In this document: one piece after another, positions 1-10,944 of the stretch
Position numbering within the stretch: position 1 is the first letter of the stretch
Layout: the number at the start of each line of letters is the position of its first letter
From: JAAZIN01 sp964441025
GTDB lineage: Bacteria; Bacillota; Dethiobacteria; DTU022
Reading direction: 5' to 3'
NCBI GenBank assembly: GCA_964441025.1
Contig: CAYTXG010000005.1
Span: 41,681 to 105,680 of the forward strand
Length of the DNA: 64,000 nt
Translations under genes and position numbers: made by a program
The notes under the pieces: generated by a model
The model's database searches: none
The model's input: the letters and a program-made list of their open reading frames with translations, nothing else
Told to the model about the DNA's origin: nothing

Positions 1-841
1 CTTTTTCCACGGGATCATCGGACTTGTCTATGCAGGTCTGAGCTACATGGCAGAATGTGTCGAGCCCGACCATGTCCATGGTCCGGAACGAGGCGCTCTT
101 GGGATGGCCCATGGGCGGCCCGGTAATGGCGTCAACCTGCTCGATGGTCATCTTTTCCCGGAGCATGAGCTTTATTGTCTGGACCATGGCATAGGTCCCG
201 ATACGGTTGGCAATAAAGTTTGGTGTATCCTTGGCAAAAACGACCCCTTTACCGAGGCCCTTTTCACAGAAACGGTGCATGTACTCCATTACTTCGGGCA
301 GCGTCTCGCGGCAGGGAATGAGTTCAAGAAGTTTCATGTAACGGGGCGGGTTGAAGAAATGGGTACCCAGAAAATACTTGCGGAATTCAGCTGAACACTC
401 CGTAACCATCTCATTGATGGAGAGGCCTGATGTGTTGGAGCTGACAATGGTTCCCGGGGTCCAGTTGGCTTCAACATTTTTGAAGACCTTTTTCTTGATA
501 TCCATATTTTCAACGATGACTTCGATGATCCAGTCGCAATCTTTCAGCCTGGCCATGTCGTCTTCAAAGTTGCCCGGGGTGATCAGTTCCACGTTTGATT
601 TGCGGTAGAGCGGGTTCAGCTTCTGCTTGAGCAGGCCATCTTTTCCCATGATGGCGAGGCGGTTGCGCACCTGCGGGCTCTTAAGATCCAACCCCTTCTT
701 CTTTTCGTCGGGGGTAAGCTCGCGGGGAACGATGTCCAACAGGTAAACCGGGAGACCCACATTGGCCAGATGGGCGGCGATGGTGGCGCCCATGACTCCG
801 GCGCCAAGCACAGCGGCGCTCCTAATCTCTTTCACGGCCAT
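1..841 (-). CDS. 3-hydroxyacyl-CoA dehydrogenase, FadB/FadN-like (partial, runs off left edge)
   Basis: Reading the minus strand from an ATG at 841 gives 280 open codons that continue past base 1, so the C-terminus is outside the window. A good ribosome binding site (AGGAGG, about 8 bases upstream) decides the start. The N-terminus holds a Rossmann NAD-binding motif (GAGVMGATIAAH, about residues 13-24), and further on are SSNTSGLSI and GTHFFNPP, hallmarks of the NAD domain of 3-hydroxyacyl-CoA dehydrogenases. It would oxidise 3-hydroxyacyl-CoA to 3-oxoacyl-CoA in fatty acid beta-oxidation. The insert after the NAD motif resembles the long FadN/FadB-type enzymes rather than short butyryl-pathway Hbd, but a fused hydratase domain cannot be seen here. 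It follows the FadR-like gene by 52 bases and is probably co-transcribed with it. Confidence 0.9.
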   Translation of the reverse strand, partial: MAVKEIRSAAVLGAGVMGATIAAHLANVGLPVYLLDIVPRELTPDEKKKGLDLKSPQVRNRLAIMGKDGLLKQKLNPLYRKSNVELITPGNFEDDMARLKDCDWIIEVIVENMDIKKKVFKNVEANWTPGTIVSSNTSGLSINEMVTECSAEFRKYFLGTHFFNPPRYMKLLELIPCRETLPEVMEYMHRFCEKGLGKGVVFAKDTPNFIANRIGTYAMVQTIKLMLREKMTIEQVDAITGPPMGHPKSASFRTMDMVGLDTFCHVAQTCIDKSDDPVEK

Positions 842-893
842 CAAAATACCTCCTTTTTACTCTTATTCTTTGTCTCCTCACTGAATAGGGAAA

Positions 894-1475
894 CTACTGT
901 AACCCTCTTACCAGCAGGTCGTAAAGGGGGGCGGCCAGGCTGCCCAGGTCATAGGCTTTTTTGGACATGGCCCAGCAGGTGACCACTTCGTCAATGGCGC
1001 CAAAAATCACCTTCCTGGTAGTGCGGATATTCAGGTCACTGCGGTACAGCCCCTTTTTCTGACCTTCTGCAATCACCTCCTCAATGACTTTGAAGTAGTT
1101 TAGAAGTGGTTGTGAAATACCTTCATTGATGGTTTGATCAATCTGGCGCAGCTCAATTTGCGTAACCTTGGCCTGATCGGGACGGCTGCCCAGGGTTTTC
1201 AGATGGTAGTCGATCAGGGCGGCCAGCTTTTCGTTGCAATCCTGGCATTCTCCCAGCTGCTTTCTCAGTCCCTCCACGAATTCGGACATCATCTCCTGAA
1301 AAAGCGAGATAAGGATGTCCTCCTTTTTTTCAAAGTAGATGTACACGGTGCCGTCGGCTACTCCCGCTTCGCCGGCGATGTCAGATATGCGGGTCCGGTG
1401 GAAGCCGAAACGGGCGAAAGCGCTGAGCGCTGCTTCAAGGATGGCGTAGTATTTTTCTCCCGTCCTTTTGGCCAC
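894..1475 (-). CDS. TetR-family transcriptional regulator, FadR-like (fatty acid degradation)
   Basis: About 193 residues. The N-terminal 50 residues form a TetR helix-turn-helix (ISDIAGEAGVADGTVYIYF), and the C-terminal half is the all-helical ligand domain that in Bacillus FadR binds long-chain acyl-CoA. The family represses beta-oxidation genes until acyl-CoA releases it. A start at GTG 1475 is preferred because the GGAGG ribosome binding site lies only 2 bases before the alternative GTG at 1478. Immediately upstream is a strong promoter with a FadR-like palindrome at the transcription start, so autoregulation is likely. The next gene downstream is a beta-oxidation dehydrogenase, which supports the FadR assignment. 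The ligand itself is inferred. Confidence 0.88.
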   Translation of the reverse strand: MAKRTGEKYYAILEAALSAFARFGFHRTRISDIAGEAGVADGTVYIYFEKKEDILISLFQEMMSEFVEGLRKQLGECQDCNEKLAALIDYHLKTLGSRPDQAKVTQIELRQIDQTINEGISQPLLNYFKVIEEVIAEGQKKGLYRSDLNIRTTRKVIFGAIDEVVTCWAMSKKAYDLGSLAAPLYDLLVRGLQ

Positions 1476-1497
1476 CACTACCTCCGTTTAGCTAAAA

Positions 1498-1515
1498 TGA
1501 ATGAATGCTCATTCG
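1498..1515. promoter_or_regulatory. FadR-type operator palindrome
   Basis: An inverted repeat with half-sites TGAATGA and TCATTCG separated by four bases. It closely resembles the Bacillus FadR box (TGAATGA-N-TA-N-TCATTCA, from memory), differing at two positions. It covers the expected transcription start of the adjacent regulator gene, a classic repression position. Confidence 0.7.
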
Positions 1516-1522
1516 CTACTTT

Positions 1523-1551
1523 ATTGTATATTCTCTCAGGATAAAAATCAA
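1523..1551 (-). promoter_or_regulatory. Sigma-A-type promoter of the FadR-like operon
   Basis: On the minus strand, TTGATT, 17 bases, then TACAAT. The predicted start falls at about base 1516, directly against the FadR-like palindrome at 1498-1515, so a bound repressor would block initiation. Confidence 0.6.
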
Positions 1552-1652
1552 GCACTTTTATGAATATTATTAATGATTTGATGAAACTATTAATAATGGG
1601 GAACAGCTGCCCGGGCACGGGGAGCGGTGATGAAAGCCTGCGCCTGGGAAAG

Positions 1653-1682
1653 TTGTCACCCGGGTTTTAACTGTGGTAGAAT
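1653..1682 (+). promoter_or_regulatory. Sigma-A-type promoter for tig and probably clpP-clpX
   Basis: TTGTCA, 18 bases, then TAGAAT, one mismatch to consensus in each box. It lies about 110 bases before the tig start, in the 320-base divergent gap between the FadR-like gene and tig. A second weaker TATGAT box sits at 1769-1774. No CIRCE or CtsR-like repeat was recognised in the gap. Confidence 0.5.
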
Positions 1683-1798
1683 ATAAAAGCTTTCACATGC
1701 GTCAGCCGGGAGCAGGCGACTATAAATTCAGGCTTGTTGAGCAGAGCTTACTTTGCTTACACAACGCATATGATATCATTATACAGGGAGGGGCATAA

Positions 1799-3112
1799 AT
1801 GCCGAGCAGGTGGGAAAAAATAGAGCACAATAAAATAAAGCTTGAAATAGAGGTGGCCGCTCCGGAGGTGGACAGCGCCCTGGAAAAGGCGTACCGGAGT
1901 GTGGTCAAGGGAATAAACCTTCCGGGGTTTCGCAAGGGTAAGGTGCCCCGCCACATTTTGGAGGCGCGTTTCGGACCGGAGATACTTCACCAGGATGCCC
2001 TGGAGATGTTGATTCCTGCGGCATACAGCGAAGCCATTGCCGGGGTGGATTGCGAACCCATTGACCAGCCCCAGTTTGACTTTGAAACAATAGAAAAGGG
2101 CAAGCCCTTTCTTTTTCAAGCCGTTGTAGAGGTGCTTCCCGATGTGGAGCTGGGGGAGTACAGGGGAGTGGAAGTGGAGCAGGAGATCACCACAGTCACC
2201 GAAACCGATCTGGAACGTTACCTGGAATCCCTGCGCGAACAGCACGCCCGTCTTGTCCCCCTGGAGGATAAAGATGTGGAGATCCGTGAAGGAGATCTGG
2301 CGCTGCTCGATTTCCAGGGATTTATTGATGGAGAGCCTTTTCCCGAGGGAGAGGCGGAGAATTATTCGCTGGAACTGGGATCAAAAAGTTTCATTCCAGG
2401 CTTTGAAGAGCAGGTAGCGGGGATGAAGATAAATGATGAGAAAGAGATAAAGGTAACCTTTCCTGTAGAGTACCGCAAAAAAGAGCTGGCGGGGAAGGAA
2501 GCTCTTTTCAAGGTTAAACTAAAGCAGATCAAGCAGAAACAGCTGCCTGATCTGGATGATGATTTTGTCAAAGAGATCAGTGAATTTGAAGCACTTCCTG
2601 ATTATAAAGATGATCTACGGACCCGCCTGGAAAAATCCGGCGCAGAAAAGGCGAAAACTGAGCTGGAAGAGATGCTCATCGAAAAAGTTGCCGGCTCTTC
2701 CCAGGTTGAGCTGCCGCAGATCCTGGTGGAGCGCCAGATCGATCGGCTGCTGGATGAGATGGATCAATTTCTTGCCTATCAGGGCTTGAACCTGGATAAA
2801 TTCGCCGAGCTTGCCGGGAAAACTATGGAGGAGCTCCGTGAGGAAAAAAGGGCGGAGGCGGAAAGGAGAACCAGGGCCAATCTCGTGCTTGATGCGGTGG
2901 TTAAAAAAGAAGGATTCACTGTTGATGACAGCGAAATAGATGCTAAGATTGCTGAGTTGGCCGAAAGTTACAATGATCAACCCGAACGGATCAAAGGGAT
3001 CTTTGAGAAGCAGGGTCGGATACCGCTGATGCGAGAAGAGATCCGCGTCCGCAAAGCTGTAGATCTTCTGGTCCGGGAGGCCAAGATTACAAGGATTGAA
3101 AAGGCAGAATAA
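1799..3112 (+). CDS. tig: Trigger factor (ribosome-associated chaperone and prolyl isomerase)
   Basis: 437 residues, the usual length. The N-terminal ribosome-binding domain carries the signature GFRKGK at residues 43-48, which docks on protein L23 near the exit tunnel. An FKBP-type prolyl isomerase domain follows at roughly residues 155-240, and then a long helical SurA-like C-terminal domain that cradles nascent chains. The ATG is preceded by AGGGAGGGG about 6 bases upstream. The tig-clpP-clpX order is the common bacterial arrangement linking nascent-chain folding with proteolysis. clpP begins only 16 bases downstream, so the genes are probably co-transcribed. Confidence 0.97.
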   Translation: MPSRWEKIEHNKIKLEIEVAAPEVDSALEKAYRSVVKGINLPGFRKGKVPRHILEARFGPEILHQDALEMLIPAAYSEAIAGVDCEPIDQPQFDFETIEKGKPFLFQAVVEVLPDVELGEYRGVEVEQEITTVTETDLERYLESLREQHARLVPLEDKDVEIREGDLALLDFQGFIDGEPFPEGEAENYSLELGSKSFIPGFEEQVAGMKINDEKEIKVTFPVEYRKKELAGKEALFKVKLKQIKQKQLPDLDDDFVKEISEFEALPDYKDDLRTRLEKSGAEKAKTELEEMLIEKVAGSSQVELPQILVERQIDRLLDEMDQFLAYQGLNLDKFAELAGKTMEELREEKRAEAERRTRANLVLDAVVKKEGFTVDDSEIDAKIAELAESYNDQPERIKGIFEKQGRIPLMREEIRVRKAVDLLVREAKITRIEKAE

Positions 3113-3128
3113 AAAGGAGGCCTTTTTA

Positions 3129-3716
3129 ATGAGCATTCTTGTTCCCATGGTTGTTGAGCAGAGCAGCCGCGGTGAAAGAGCCTATGATATTTATTCGAGA
3201 CTGCTTAAAGATAGGATTATTTTTGTGGGCAGCCCCATTGACGATCATGTGGCCAATCTTGTTGTCGCCCAGATGCTATTCCTGGAATCCGAAGATCCCG
3301 ATAAAGATATCAATCTTTATATCAATTCACCGGGAGGGGCGGTTTACTCGGGAATGGCCATCTATGATACCATGCAGTATATCAAACCGCCGGTTTCCAC
3401 CATCTGCGTGGGCCTGGCGGCCAGCTTCGGCGCCGTGCTACTTGCTGCCGGGGCCGCCGGAAAGAGGTTCACCCTGCCCAACTCGCGGATCATGCTGCAC
3501 CAGCCTGCCGGAGGTGCGCAGGGGCAGGCGGTGGACATTGAAATTCACGCCAAGGAGATCTTGAAGGTGCGGGAGACGCTGAATGAGATCCTGGCCAGGC
3601 ACACGGGGCAGCCGGTGGAGCGCATTGCCAGAGATACAGATCGCGATTTCTTTATCTCTGCCGAAGAGGCTAAAGATTACGGGCTGGTGGATGAAATCCT
3701 GGTTCATCGACCTTAA
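3129..3716 (+). CDS. clpP: ATP-dependent Clp protease proteolytic subunit ClpP
   Basis: 195 residues. The start is ATG 3129, because AAAAGGAGG lies about 8 bases upstream and the protein then begins MSILVPMVVEQ like other ClpP proteins. The serine-protease triad can be placed at Ser99 (in AASFGA), His124 (in MLHQP) and Asp173 (in DRDFFIS). The residue after the nucleophile is Phe where Met is usual. ClpP forms a tetradecameric chamber that degrades unfolded substrates fed by ClpX, encoded next. Confidence 0.97.
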   Translation: MSILVPMVVEQSSRGERAYDIYSRLLKDRIIFVGSPIDDHVANLVVAQMLFLESEDPDKDINLYINSPGGAVYSGMAIYDTMQYIKPPVSTICVGLAASFGAVLLAAGAAGKRFTLPNSRIMLHQPAGGAQGQAVDIEIHAKEILKVRETLNEILARHTGQPVERIARDTDRDFFISAEEAKDYGLVDEILVHRP

Positions 3717-3739
3717 CTGGAACGGGGTGAAACCCAGTC

Positions 3740-4999
3740 ATGTTTAAATTTACAGATGAAAAGGGACAGCTGAAATGCTCGTTCTGCGGGAAAGCCCAGG
3801 AGCAGGTGCGAAAGCTCGTGGCCGGTCCCGGCGTGTACATCTGTGACGAGTGTATTGAGCTATGTAACGAGATCATCGAAGAGGAGATCGGCGAAGAGGG
3901 AGATTTCAGCCTGGTCGACCTGCCTAAGCCCCAGGAGATCAAGCAGTCGCTGGATCAATATGTTATTGACCAGGAAGACGCCAAGAAGACCCTTTCCGTG
4001 GCTGTTTATAACCATTACAAGCGGATTAATGCCTCTCAGAAAATAGAGGACGTGGAGCTACAGAAAAGCAACATCGTGCTCATCGGCCCCACCGGTACTG
4101 GGAAAACACTCCTGGCCCAGACCCTGGCCCGGATTTTGAACGTTCCCTTTGCCATTGCCGACGCCACCTCGCTTACCGAGGCCGGTTATGTGGGCGAAGA
4201 TGTGGAAAATATTCTTTTAAAGCTGATCCAGGCCGCTGATTACGATATCGAAAAGGCTGAAAAGGGGATTGTCTATATCGATGAGATCGACAAGATCGCC
4301 CGCAAGACCGATAATCCCTCCATTACCCGCGATGTCTCCGGCGAGGGGGTTCAGCAGGCATTGCTGAAGATTCTTGAGGGGACCGTGGCCAGTGTCCCCC
4401 CGCAGGGAGGCCGCAAGCATCCGCACCAGGAATTTATGCAGATAGATACCACCGACATTCTCTTTATCTGCGGCGGAGCTTTTGACGGGCTGGAGAAGAT
4501 CATTCAGAGCCGCGTCAGCAAAAAGGGGATCGGCTTCGGCGCAGATGTACAGAGCATTGATCAAACCAACATCGGCGCTGTCCTGCGACAGATCCTGCCC
4601 CAGGATTTGCTCAAATTCGGGCTCATCCCTGAATTTGTGGGCCGGATCCCGGTCATTGCCACACTTGAATCTCTGGATCGCTCCGCGCTGATCCGGATAC
4701 TCACCGAACCGCGCAATGCGCTGGTCAAGCAATACCAGAAAATGTTCGAGCTTGATGATGTCTCGCTTGAATTTAAGGATGGTTCGCTGCAGGTTGTGGC
4801 TGACGAGGCCATCAAGCGAAGTACCGGGGCCAGGGGGCTACGGGCGATCATAGAGGAGGTCCTGCTCGATGTGATGTTCGAATTGCCCTCGCGCGACGAT
4901 GTCAGCCAGTGTGTAATCACCCGTGAGGTTGTCCTGAAAAGGGAGAAGCCGATTCTTGTGACCCAGGACAAAAGGAAGAAAAAAGAAGTAACGGCCTAG
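3740..4999 (+). CDS. clpX: ATP-dependent Clp protease ATP-binding subunit ClpX
   Basis: 419 residues. The N-terminal zinc-binding domain has Cys13, Cys16, Cys35 and Cys38. The AAA+ core shows Walker A GPTGTGKT (116-123), the pore loop GYVG (149-152) and Walker B VYIDEID (178-184). ClpX is a hexameric unfoldase that recognises tagged substrates and translocates them into ClpP. It starts 23 bases after clpP with GGGGTGA as ribosome binding site. The lysine-rich tail (KRKKKEV) ends just before a short repeat-bearing spacer. Confidence 0.97.
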   Translation: MFKFTDEKGQLKCSFCGKAQEQVRKLVAGPGVYICDECIELCNEIIEEEIGEEGDFSLVDLPKPQEIKQSLDQYVIDQEDAKKTLSVAVYNHYKRINASQKIEDVELQKSNIVLIGPTGTGKTLLAQTLARILNVPFAIADATSLTEAGYVGEDVENILLKLIQAADYDIEKAEKGIVYIDEIDKIARKTDNPSITRDVSGEGVQQALLKILEGTVASVPPQGGRKHPHQEFMQIDTTDILFICGGAFDGLEKIIQSRVSKKGIGFGADVQSIDQTNIGAVLRQILPQDLLKFGLIPEFVGRIPVIATLESLDRSALIRILTEPRNALVKQYQKMFELDDVSLEFKDGSLQVVADEAIKRSTGARGLRAIIEEVLLDVMFELPSRDDVSQCVITREVVLKREKPILVTQDKRKKKEVTA

Positions 5000-5073
5000 A
5001 TCAGAAGTTGGAAGTCGGAAGCCGGAAAAACCATACAGGCGGTTACCGATCAAAAGTTCAATCAAATGTTGTA

Positions 5074-5094
5074 GGGCGGCCCTTGTGGTCGCCC
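5074..5094. repeat. Short intergenic hairpin repeat between clpX and lonB
   Basis: GGGCGGCC and GGTCGCCC pair (one G-T wobble) around a CTTGT loop. It looks like an intergenic hairpin I associate with many bacterial genomes (GTAGGGCG...CGCCC). It has no T-run, so a terminator role is not supported. The 240-base spacer also holds three imperfect tandem copies of a GAAGTCG-like heptamer near 5005-5030. Confidence 0.5.
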
Positions 5095-5244
5095 AAATTT
5101 GTAAGTGTCAAAGGGCTCATCTCTCCTGTGTGCGGCTCTCCCCCCCCTGGCTACCCTGCCCGGTAGCCCCGCCGCCTCCTTCACCCGGTCGGATAGATCC
5201 ACCGCGGAAAGGGGATAATATCGGCTGAAAAGGGGGTGGCTTTT

Positions 5245-6891
5245 TTGAGCAATTTCGCCGGGATCATCGGATTGATCCAGATATTCTTTGCCATTGTCAT
5301 CGGGCTCTATTTTTTTAACTTGCTTCGCAACCAGCAGAGCAGCCGTGTGGCAGTAGACAAAGAATCCCGAAAAGAGATGGATCAACTGGAACGTTTGCGC
5401 CGGATCTCCCTCACCGAGCCGCTTTCTGAAAAAACGCGGCCCAAGACCTTTGATGAAATCATCGGACAGGCGGATGGGCTGAAAGCTCTTCGAGCCGCCC
5501 TTTGCGGCTCCAATCCGCAGCATGTCATTCTTTACGGACCCCCGGGCATCGGCAAAACGGCTGCGGCCAGGCTGGTCCTGGATGAGGCGAAAAAAAATAT
5601 GCTCAGCCCCTTCGGCAAGGAGGCACGCTTTACCGAGCTTGACGCCACTACGGCCCGCTTTGATGAGCGCGGTATTGCCGATCCCCTTATCGGCACGGTC
5701 CATGATCCTATTTACCAGGGCGCAGGTCCGCTTGGCATGGCCGGCATTCCCCAGCCTAAAGCTGGCGCGGTGACAAAGGCCCACGGAGGGGTCCTCTTTA
5801 TTGACGAGATCGGCGAGTTGCACCCCATTCAGATCAACAAGCTGCTGAAAGTGCTCGAAGACCGCAAGGTTTTCCTGGAGAGCTCCTACTATAACAGCGA
5901 GGATAACGGCATTCCCCGCCATATTCACGAAATATTTCAGAACGGCCTTCCCGCTGATTTCCGGCTTATCGGCGCGACCACCCGGATGCCTCATGAACTC
6001 CCGCCCGCAATTCGCTCCCGCTGCCTGGAAATATATTTTCGCGGCCTCACCCCGCAGGAGATAGGCATAATTGCTGAAAATGCCGCCAGGCGGATCACTA
6101 TTGCCGCAACAGAGGCAGCCCTGGATGTGGTCACCCGTTTCGCCACCAACGGCCGGGAGGCGGTCAATATCATCCAGATGGCTGCGGGTATTGCCGCCGG
6201 CGACAAGCGCACCGTTTTGGAGGCGGAAGATATCGAATGGGTGGTCAACAGCAGCCAACTCCCTCCCCGTCCGGAAAGAAAACCGCCGCCGGATTCCCAG
6301 ATCGGCTATGCCAACGGACTGGCCGTTTACGGCCCCAACATGGGGACCCTTATTGAAGTGGAGGCAACGGCGCTGCCGGTAAAGCAGGGCCAGGGCAAGG
6401 TCACGATTACCGGCATTGTTGAAGAGGAGGAGATGGGCAGCCCCGGGCATACCGTGCGTCGCAAAGGCACAGCCAGGGGCTCGGCCGAGATTGTCATCAC
6501 TGTTTTGAGCCGCTACATGGGTCTGAGCTTGCGCGATTACGACATCCACCTGAATTTCCCCGGGGGAACGCCCGTGGACGGTCCCTCGGCCGGGGTAAGC
6601 ATGGCCACGGCGATCTACTCATCTCTTACCGGGGAGTATGTGGATTCGCTTACGGCGATGACGGGTGAGATTTCGGTGCGGGGGCTTGTCCGCCCGGTAG
6701 GGGGCATACCGGCAAAGATAGAGGCGGCTGTTGAAGCGGGGATAAATAAAATTCTGATCCCGCAATCCAACTGGCAGGAAAGTTTCCGGCGTCATATTCC
6801 AGCAACCATTGTCCCCGTCAGCTGTATTGAAGAGATTTTCAGTGAGGCTCTGCTGAAAAAGGAGCCTGTTGCGGTACTGCCTTCCCGCTGA
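5245..6891 (+). CDS. lonB: LonB, membrane-anchored Lon-like ATP-dependent protease
   Basis: 548 residues. The start is taken as TTG 5245 because the AGGGGGTG ribosome binding site overlaps the earlier in-frame GTG at 5236. A single membrane helix lies near residues 4-27, followed by an AAA+ domain with Walker A GPPGIGKT (98-105) and Walker B VLFIDEIGEL, and a C-terminal Lon protease domain with Ser448 (DGPSAGVSM) and Lys491 (IPAKIEAA) as the catalytic dyad. It lacks the large Lon N-terminal substrate domain. In Bacillus LonB is forespore-associated, and lonB-lonA-ysxC is a conserved order. A sporulation role here is inferred. Confidence 0.93.
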   Translation: MSNFAGIIGLIQIFFAIVIGLYFFNLLRNQQSSRVAVDKESRKEMDQLERLRRISLTEPLSEKTRPKTFDEIIGQADGLKALRAALCGSNPQHVILYGPPGIGKTAAARLVLDEAKKNMLSPFGKEARFTELDATTARFDERGIADPLIGTVHDPIYQGAGPLGMAGIPQPKAGAVTKAHGGVLFIDEIGELHPIQINKLLKVLEDRKVFLESSYYNSEDNGIPRHIHEIFQNGLPADFRLIGATTRMPHELPPAIRSRCLEIYFRGLTPQEIGIIAENAARRITIAATEAALDVVTRFATNGREAVNIIQMAAGIAAGDKRTVLEAEDIEWVVNSSQLPPRPERKPPPDSQIGYANGLAVYGPNMGTLIEVEATALPVKQGQGKVTITGIVEEEEMGSPGHTVRRKGTARGSAEIVITVLSRYMGLSLRDYDIHLNFPGGTPVDGPSAGVSMATAIYSSLTGEYVDSLTAMTGEISVRGLVRPVGGIPAKIEAAVEAGINKILIPQSNWQESFRRHIPATIVPVSCIEEIFSEALLKKEPVAVLPSR

Positions 6892-7030
6892 GGGCCTGGC
6901 CCCGCAGGACCGGGCGGCAATCTGCGGAGAGGAGCGGCGGCCTCGATGAAAAAAGGGAAAGCAGAAGCGGGAAGCGAATAGAATCTAAGAAGGCTTCTCG
7001 TTTTTTTGATCAAATGGAGGTGACAGAGCA

Positions 7031-9457
<2,427 letters not shown>

Positions 9458-9499
9458 GGTATTGGCGCCGGTCCTTTGCAGCCGGACGCCTGAAAAACG

Positions 9500-10114
9500 A
9501 TGACCATGCTGATTAAAAAAGCTTGCCTGGAAAAAGTTGTGTACAGCAGCAGGGAGCTGCCCCCCGGCGGCCGCCCCGAGATCTCCTTTCTCGGGCGTTC
9601 CAACGTGGGGAAATCCTCGCTGATCAACTGTTTGCTGGGGCGGAAAAAACTTGCCTACACCAGTTCCACGCCGGGGAAAACGCGCGCCCTCTACTTCTAC
9701 TGTATCAATGATACTTTCTATTTTGTCGACCTTCCGGGTTACGGCTATGCCAGGGCGGGCAAGGCGGAACAGCGGGCCTGGGCGGCGCTCATCGAACAAT
9801 ATCTCGAGAACCGCGAGCCGCTCTGCGGAGCGGTGCATATTGTTGACAGCCGGCACCTGCCCTCTGCGGATGATCTGCTTATGAGCAGGTGGCTGCGCTT
9901 TCACCGCCTGCCTTCTGTTTCAGTGGCCTCGAAAGCGGACAAGCTCTCGCGCGGTGCGCTGGCCAAACAGCTCCCCGGGATCAGGTCCGCCCTCGAGCTT
10001 GGCGCAGACGAGCCCCTTCTTTCGTTTTCAGCCCGCACCGGCCGGGGCAGAGAAGATCTCTGGAGCGCTCTGCAGGTTCTGCTGGAGCGGGGCGGACGCA
10101 GCGAAGGCGGGTGA
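9500..10114 (+). CDS. ysxC: Ribosome biogenesis GTP-binding protein YsxC/EngB
   Basis: 204 residues. G1 is GRSNVGKS (32-39), the G3-type motif is VDLPGYGYA and G4 is SKADKL, where TKxDK is usual. TrmE/Era/EngA/EngB-family GTPases of this type act late in 50S ribosomal subunit assembly and are generally essential. It directly follows lon, as in many Firmicutes. The ribosome binding site is weak, so coupling to lon expression is possible. The C-terminal SARTGRGREDLW segment corresponds to G5. Confidence 0.95.
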   Translation: MTMLIKKACLEKVVYSSRELPPGGRPEISFLGRSNVGKSSLINCLLGRKKLAYTSSTPGKTRALYFYCINDTFYFVDLPGYGYARAGKAEQRAWAALIEQYLENREPLCGAVHIVDSRHLPSADDLLMSRWLRFHRLPSVSVASKADKLSRGALAKQLPGIRSALELGADEPLLSFSARTGRGREDLWSALQVLLERGGRSEGG

Positions 10115-10121
10115 TGCATGC

Positions 10122-10940
10122 GTGGATCGCCGGCAAGAGGACCCGGGTAAGAAGGTAACGGCCGGTATTGATGTCGGCTCGCTTTCGGCTGAGGCGGTGC
10201 TACTCGGCGCCGGCGGGGTCCTTGCTTATTCCATTGTCCCTACGGGGGTTGACAGCAGGCGGGCCGCAGAGAGGGTCCTTAATTCAGCCCTGCAATCAGC
10301 CGGCCTTGGCATGAAAGAGCTGAAAATCATCGTGGCCACAGGTTACGGCCGCATCAGCGTTCCCTTTGCCCACAAACAGATCACCGAAATCACCTGTCAC
10401 AGCCGCGGCGCCTTTCACCTTGACCCCACCGTGCGCACGGTTATCGATATCGGGGGGCAGGACAGCAAGGTGATCCGGCTTGATGAAAAGGGCAGGGTGC
10501 TCGACTTTGCGATGAATGATAAATGCGCTGCCGGGACGGGGCGTTTTCTTGAGGTGATGGCAGATGCGCTGGAGGTGGAGTTGGAGAGGCTGGCTGTTTT
10601 AAGCGGAGAAGCCGGCCGGGCCACCCCCATCAGCAGTACCTGCACCGTCTTCGCAGAATCGGAGGTGGTCTCACTGCTGGCTGCGGGTGTACCGCGCGCA
10701 GAGGTGGCCCGGGGACTGCACGAGTCTGTTGCCGTCCGCACCGCCGGCCTGGTTCACCGCGTCGGGCTTGCCGAAGCGGTCATGATGACAGGCGGTGTGG
10801 CCAAGAACAGCGCTGTTGTGCAGGCGCTGGAAGAGCGACTAGGCGTAAAAATCAGGGTTCCGGCCGAACCCCAGATTACCGGCGCTCTGGGCGCGGCACT
10901 GCTGGCCCGGGATGAACTGAGCGCCGGCACAAAAGGGTGA
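10122..10940 (+). CDS. BadF/BadG/BcrA/HgdC-type ATPase, acyl-CoA dehydratase activase
   Basis: 272 residues from GTG 10122, 8 bases after ysxC. It has the ASKHA phosphate motif GIDVGSLSAEAV (15-26), a second ATP motif IDIGGQDSKVI, and the two cysteines (Cys135 in NDKCAAGTG, Cys174 in SSTCTVFAES) that in HgdC hold one [4Fe-4S] cluster across a dimer. Such proteins use ATP to inject an electron into 2-hydroxyacyl-CoA dehydratases or benzoyl-CoA reductase-like partners. No partner subunits are encoded nearby, so its client is unknown. It could instead activate an HgdB-family double-cubane protein elsewhere. Confidence 0.9.
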   Translation: MDRRQEDPGKKVTAGIDVGSLSAEAVLLGAGGVLAYSIVPTGVDSRRAAERVLNSALQSAGLGMKELKIIVATGYGRISVPFAHKQITEITCHSRGAFHLDPTVRTVIDIGGQDSKVIRLDEKGRVLDFAMNDKCAAGTGRFLEVMADALEVELERLAVLSGEAGRATPISSTCTVFAESEVVSLLAAGVPRAEVARGLHESVAVRTAGLVHRVGLAEAVMMTGGVAKNSAVVQALEERLGVKIRVPAEPQITGALGAALLARDELSAGTKG

Positions 10941-10944
10941 AAAA

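Noticed and set aside
5062..6549. 495-codon minus-strand frame across lonB
   Set aside because: It is antisense to a clear lonB gene with all motifs; a by-product of GC-rich codon use.
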